5,191 nucleotides of DNA. Source: JADLCX01 sp038251595. Lineage in GTDB: Bacteria > Planctomycetota > Phycisphaerae > Phycisphaerales > UBA1924. How positions within the stretch are numbered: position 1 is the stretch's first letter; every line of letters starts with the position of its first letter. Shown piece by piece: positions 2,648 through 5,191 of this stretch. The position numbers and the translations under genes are program-made. The stretch spans positions 1-5,191 of the forward strand of contig JBBSBC010000230.1 in NCBI GenBank assembly GCA_038251595.1, in the 5' to 3' direction. The notes beneath the pieces were generated by a model. It saw nothing but the letters and a program-made list of their open reading frames with translations. It ran no database searches and was not told the origin of the DNA.

Positions 2648-5191
2648 CAGTCCAACACCTGCGCGACCGCAACCGTTGCCAATCTCGGTGCCAATGCCGG
2701 AACCGCCGTCGGCGCAACCAACGATGGTGCGAGCACCTGCGGCCTCGCGGGTGGTCGCGACGTGTATTACAGGTTCACCCCCACCGTCACCGGCACCTAC
2801 CAGCTTTCGCTCTGCCAGGATGATATTTTCTGGGATACCGTCCTCTCGGTTCACACCGGCTGCCCGGCGACCGCCGCGAACACGCTCGCGTGCGATGATG
2901 ATGGGTGTGGCTTCGTCGCCGACCTCTCGGTCATTGAAACCATCGCCCTCACGGCCAATGTCCCCTACACCATCCGGATCGCTGGCTACGCAGCGGGCAC
3001 AACGCCCAGCAGCATCATCCTGAACATCAACAGCCAGATCAGCGGCGCGTGCTGCGATGGCCCTTGCTGTCTGCTCTCGACGGCTACATCTTGCATCGGC
3101 GTCTTTCAGGGTGCCAACACCATCTGCACCCCCATGCTCTGCGGAACGACGGTCGCCAACGATGATTGCCCCGGCGCGATCGACTTCCTCAACGTCACCG
3201 GCATCAGCACCACCGGCAGCACCTTCCTTGCCTGCACCACCGTCGGTTCGGGCGCGGGTTGTGGCGGCGGGGGTGTCAACGATGTCTGGTACCGCTTCCG
3301 TCCGTCCGTGACGGCCAGCTACACCGCCAACCTCTGTCTCTCAGACACCGCGTGGGATTCGGTCATCTCCGTTCACACCGCCTGCCCCGGCACCGCCGGC
3401 AACCAGATCGCTGGCGCGTGCAACGATGACAACTGCACCGGCGACATCGGCCTCTCGGCCATTACCACCACCTTCTCACTCACCGCCGGCACCGATTACT
3501 ACATCCGCGTCGCTGGCTACATCAACAGCAACTTCGCCCCCAATCGCGGCGACTTCCAGCTCACCGTCACCAGCGAGCCGCTCGGCAGTTGCTGCGCACC
3601 CGCGGGCACATGCAGCGTTACGCCTGCTGCCTCATGTATATCACCCAATGTCTGGACCAGCGGCGCGGCCTGCGCTCCCAACAACTGCCCGCAGCCCATC
3701 GGTGCCTGCTGCGATACCAACACCGGTGCCTGCACTTCGGTCACCGCCCCCAACTGCTTTGATACGTTCCAGGGTGTCGGCACCCTCTGTGTTCCCAACA
3801 GTTGCGCCCAGCCCTCGGGTGCCTGCTGCACCGGTGGCGGCCTTTGCGTGGCCACACTCGGCTCGGGTGCATGTGCCGGCACATTCCAGGGCGCGGGCAC
3901 AACCTGCACGCCCAACTTCTGCCCTCCACCTCCCGCCAACGATCTCTGCTCCGGCGCAACCGTCGCCTCAATCGGTGCCAACGCCGGCACGCTGATCGGC
4001 TCGAGCAGCGATGGCTTCAACACCTGCGAAGGTGGCGGCGGCATCGACGTCTACTACTCCTTCACTCCTCCCGCGACTGGCACCTACGAAGTCTCGCTCT
4101 GCCAGGACAACGTCTTCTTCGATTCAATCCTCTCTGTCCACACCGGGTGCCCGGCTGATGGCAGCAACGAGATCGGCTGTGATGATGACGGCTGCGGATT
4201 CATCTTCGATCTCTCCACCATCGCCACCATTCAGTTGACCGCTGGTCTCCCCAACCCCTACATCATCCGTGTTTCGACATTCGACGGCGCAACTGCCGGC
4301 GACAGCTTCATCCTCAACATCAACCCTGTGGCCAGCGGCGCGTGCTGCTTGCTCGATGGTTCGTGCGAAGTAAGCACCGCCAACGGGTGCCTCGGTTCGT
4401 TCCAGGGCGACAACTCGGTTTGCGCCCCGAACCCCTGCCCTCAGCCCGGCGCGTGCTGCTCCGCGGCCGGCTGCTGCACTTCCACGCTTCAAACCAACTG
4501 TGCCGCCACGTTCCAGGGTGTGGGCACCGTCTGCACGCCCAACCCCTGCGGCGCGGTCCCGGCCAACGACTCCTGCAACGGCGCCGTTGCGCTGACGCTC
4601 GGCGCACCGGTCACCGGCTCCACCTGCCTCGCAACTTCCAATGAGCCCGGCGTCGGCGGCTCGTGCGCCACCGGCGGCCTCGCCAACGTCTACCGCGGCC
4701 TCTGGTTCTCCTTCACACCTTCATCCACGGCCGCTTATCGTGTGAGCGCGTGTGGTTCGGGCCACGATACCGTTCTCTCCATCCAGACCTCCGCCAACTG
4801 TCTCAACTTCGTTGAGCTTGTCGGTGGCTGCGATGATGACACCTGCGATGGCCTCAACCCCGCGGGCAGCGGCTTGGCTTCAGATATCACCAGCATTGTG
4901 CTCACCGCGGGCACGAACTATTACATCCTTCTTCAATCGTGGGGCGGTGGTGCTGAGCCCATCGGCGGCACCTTCGCACTCGTCGTGACCTCAGTCGGCA
5001 CACTCGGTGCCTGCTGCAACGCCTCGACCTGCACCCAGACCGATGCAGCCAACTGCGCATTCGTCTTCACGGCCGGCAACGTCTGCTCGCCCAACTCCTG
5101 CGCTCCGGCGACAGGTGCTTGCTGCTGCGGAGCTAGCTGCACCGTGACCACCTCGGCGGCCTGCCCGACCGGTCCCGGCACCAACGCAACC
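2570..5191 (+). CDS. Secreted cysteine-rich protein alternating PPC-like domains and GACC modules (3' partial)
   Basis: The frame opens at ATG 2570 and runs without a stop to the window edge, giving 874 residues. Residues 1-26 are a signal peptide, so the product is exported. Four PPC-like domains follow (about 29-158, 195-337, 454-589, 664-812), with acidic clusters CDDDGC (108-113), CNDDNC (284-289), CDDDGC (537-542) and CDDDTC (754-759). GACC modules sit between them at 159-191, 339-373, 378-412, 417-451, 590-624, 627-660, 813-844 and 849 to the edge. By hand count there are 75 cysteines, no lysine after K4, 10 arginines and about 54 acidic residues after the signal peptide. No catalytic domain is seen, so a surface structural or binding role is inferred. 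It may end in a GC-type dockerin like its upstream neighbour, but that lies outside the window. The function is otherwise unknown. Confidence 0.92.
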   Translation, partial: MPTKNYYSSILSALVLYTGLVSSAFGQSNTCATATVANLGANAGTAVGATNDGASTCGLAGGRDVYYRFTPTVTGTYQLSLCQDDIFWDTVLSVHTGCPATAANTLACDDDGCGFVADLSVIETIALTANVPYTIRIAGYAAGTTPSSIILNINSQISGACCDGPCCLLSTATSCIGVFQGANTICTPMLCGTTVANDDCPGAIDFLNVTGISTTGSTFLACTTVGSGAGCGGGGVNDVWYRFRPSVTASYTANLCLSDTAWDSVISVHTACPGTAGNQIAGACNDDNCTGDIGLSAITTTFSLTAGTDYYIRVAGYINSNFAPNRGDFQLTVTSEPLGSCCAPAGTCSVTPAASCISPNVWTSGAACAPNNCPQPIGACCDTNTGACTSVTAPNCFDTFQGVGTLCVPNSCAQPSGACCTGGGLCVATLGSGACAGTFQGAGTTCTPNFCPPPPANDLCSGATVASIGANAGTLIGSSSDGFNTCEGGGGIDVYYSFTPPATGTYEVSLCQDNVFFDSILSVHTGCPADGSNEIGCDDDGCGFIFDLSTIATIQLTAGLPNPYIIRVSTFDGATAGDSFILNINPVASGACCLLDGSCEVSTANGCLGSFQGDNSVCAPNPCPQPGACCSAAGCCTSTLQTNCAATFQGVGTVCTPNPCGAVPANDSCNGAVALTLGAPVTGSTCLATSNEPGVGGSCATGGLANVYRGLWFSFTPSSTAAYRVSACGSGHDTVLSIQTSANCLNFVELVGGCDDDTCDGLNPAGSGLASDITSIVLTAGTNYYILLQSWGGGAEPIGGTFALVVTSVGTLGACCNASTCTQTDAANCAFVFTAGNVCSPNSCAPATGACCCGASCTVTTSAACPTGPGTNAT
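2654..3043 (+). other. PPC-like domain 1 of the second protein
   Basis: Residues 29-158 contain NTC at the start, GRDVYYRFTP, TGTYQLSLCQDD, DTVLSVHTGCP, CDDDGCGF (from 108) and a VPYTIRIAGY strand, with six cysteines. It is most like domain 3 of the same protein: both share GANAGT, DVYY-FTP, TGTY--SLCQD, LSVHTGCPA, CDDDGCGF, FILNIN/IILNIN and a GACC module directly after. That similarity suggests duplication of a PPC-GACC unit. Confidence 0.7.
3152..3580 (+). other. PPC-like domain 2 of the second protein
   Basis: Residues 195-337 begin VANDDC (C200) and carry NDVWYRFRP, ANLCLSD, DSVISVHTACP, CNDDNC (284-289), TDYYIRVAGY and FQLTVTS, with seven cysteines. It has an extra cysteine pair region near GAGCGGGG that domains 1 and 3 lack. 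It belongs to the same family but is clearly diverged from its neighbours. Confidence 0.7.
3584..3922 (+). repeat. Three tandem GACC six-cysteine modules
   Basis: Residues 339-373, 378-412 and 417-451 are three consecutive modules, each with exactly six cysteines (341/342/348/356/368/373; 380/381/388/396/407/412; 419/420/426/435/446/451). They are joined by proline-containing linkers (PQPI, AQPS). The second and third share a FQG(V/A)GT core and a PNxC end. The run is followed at once by PPPPANDLC, the start of the next PPC-like domain. This is the longest module run visible in the window. Confidence 0.85.
3929..4336 (+). other. PPC-like domain 3 of the second protein
   Basis: Residues 454-589 begin PPANDLC (C460) and carry IDVYYSFTP, TGTYEVSLCQDN, DSILSVHTGCP, CDDDGCGF (from 537), NPYIIRVSTF and FILNIN, with six cysteines. 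It is the closest relative in the window of domain 1, to which it aligns along its whole length. Confidence 0.7.
4337..4549 (+). repeat. Two tandem GACC modules
   Basis: Residues 590-624 and 627-660. The first has six cysteines (592, 593, 599, 607, 618, 623). The second has seven (629, 630, 635, 636, 644, 655, 660) because its third position is a CC pair, as also seen at 166-167 and in the first protein at 464-465. The linker between them is PQP. The FQGVGT core at 648 recurs with near-identical DNA at 3767 (TTCCAGGGTGT-GGCACC). Confidence 0.8.
4559..5005 (+). other. PPC-like domain 4 of the second protein
   Basis: Residues 664-812 begin PANDSC (C669) and carry GLWFSFTP, VSACGSGHDTVLSI, CDDDTCDG (from 754), TNYYILLQSWGGG and FALVVTS, with seven cysteines. 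It resembles domain A of the upstream protein more than domains 1 and 3 of its own chain, which suggests the two genes have exchanged or jointly inherited modules. Confidence 0.7.
5006..5191 (+). repeat. GACC modules at the right edge, second one truncated
   Basis: Residues 813-844 form a complete module (cysteines 815, 816, 821, 829, 839, 844). After the linker APAT, a second begins at 849 with GACCCG, carrying a triple cysteine at 851-853, C857 and C865, and is cut by the window end. The number of further modules and the C-terminus cannot be seen. Confidence 0.75.

Noticed and set aside
3517..4044. A 175-residue minus-strand open frame
   Set aside because: It lies fully antisense to the repeat region of the second gene. 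Its length follows from codon bias (few codons whose complement is a stop), and its low-complexity P/A/Q-rich product merely mirrors the repeats.
934..5005. A peptidase, because the domains are PPC-like
   Set aside because: The name refers to a domain often found next to peptidases. No catalytic domain or active-site motif is present in either visible protein.
3584..5191. A CRISPR array or DNA tandem repeat
   Set aside because: The repetition is at the protein level, in frame, with diverged DNA and no unique spacers of constant length.

Overview
The window is GC-rich coding DNA that most likely comes from a planctomycete of the class Phycisphaerae, probably an environmental or marine lineage. 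The main evidence is the C-terminus of the first gene: a paired, dockerin-like block (ADFN...VQDVFDFL...FF...VQDVFDFL...FFSGAC) that ends the protein in Gly-Ala-Cys. This matches the 'GC-type dockerin' anchor that I associate with Phycisphaerae secreted proteins. The repeated NDxC / FTP / CDDDxC domains and the GACC cysteine modules fit the same group. This placement comes from family recognition, not from a search.

Layout: (1) 1-2298, plus strand, is the 3' part of a large secreted multidomain protein; its start lies off the left edge. It has a nearly cysteine-free beta-sandwich N-terminal half, then a cysteine-rich half that alternates PPC-like domains with GACC modules, then the GC-type dockerin-like anchor. 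(2) 2299-2569 is a 271-base intergenic region with no gene. It holds a small hairpin just after the stop, a GC palindrome, several short dyads including a perfect 6-1-6 dyad, and a weak ribosome-binding site. (3) 2570-5191, plus strand, is the 5' part of a second secreted protein: a signal peptide, then four PPC-like domains separated by one, three, two and at least two GACC modules. It is open to the right edge (874 codons visible, no stop). No real gene was found on the minus strand, and there are no RNA genes, mobile elements or CRISPR arrays.

The two genes are tandem, same-strand relatives built from the same two modules. No catalytic domain is visible in either, so they look like extracellular structural, adhesive or binding proteins, not enzymes. 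The most striking features are: the modular expansion of the six-cysteine GACC unit; a cysteine-bracketed aspartate cluster in every PPC-like domain; an almost complete absence of lysine (none in the 848 visible mature residues of gene 2, one in 765 residues of gene 1); and calcium loops in the dockerin-like anchor that depart from the consensus. Whether the genes are co-transcribed cannot be settled from the sequence.
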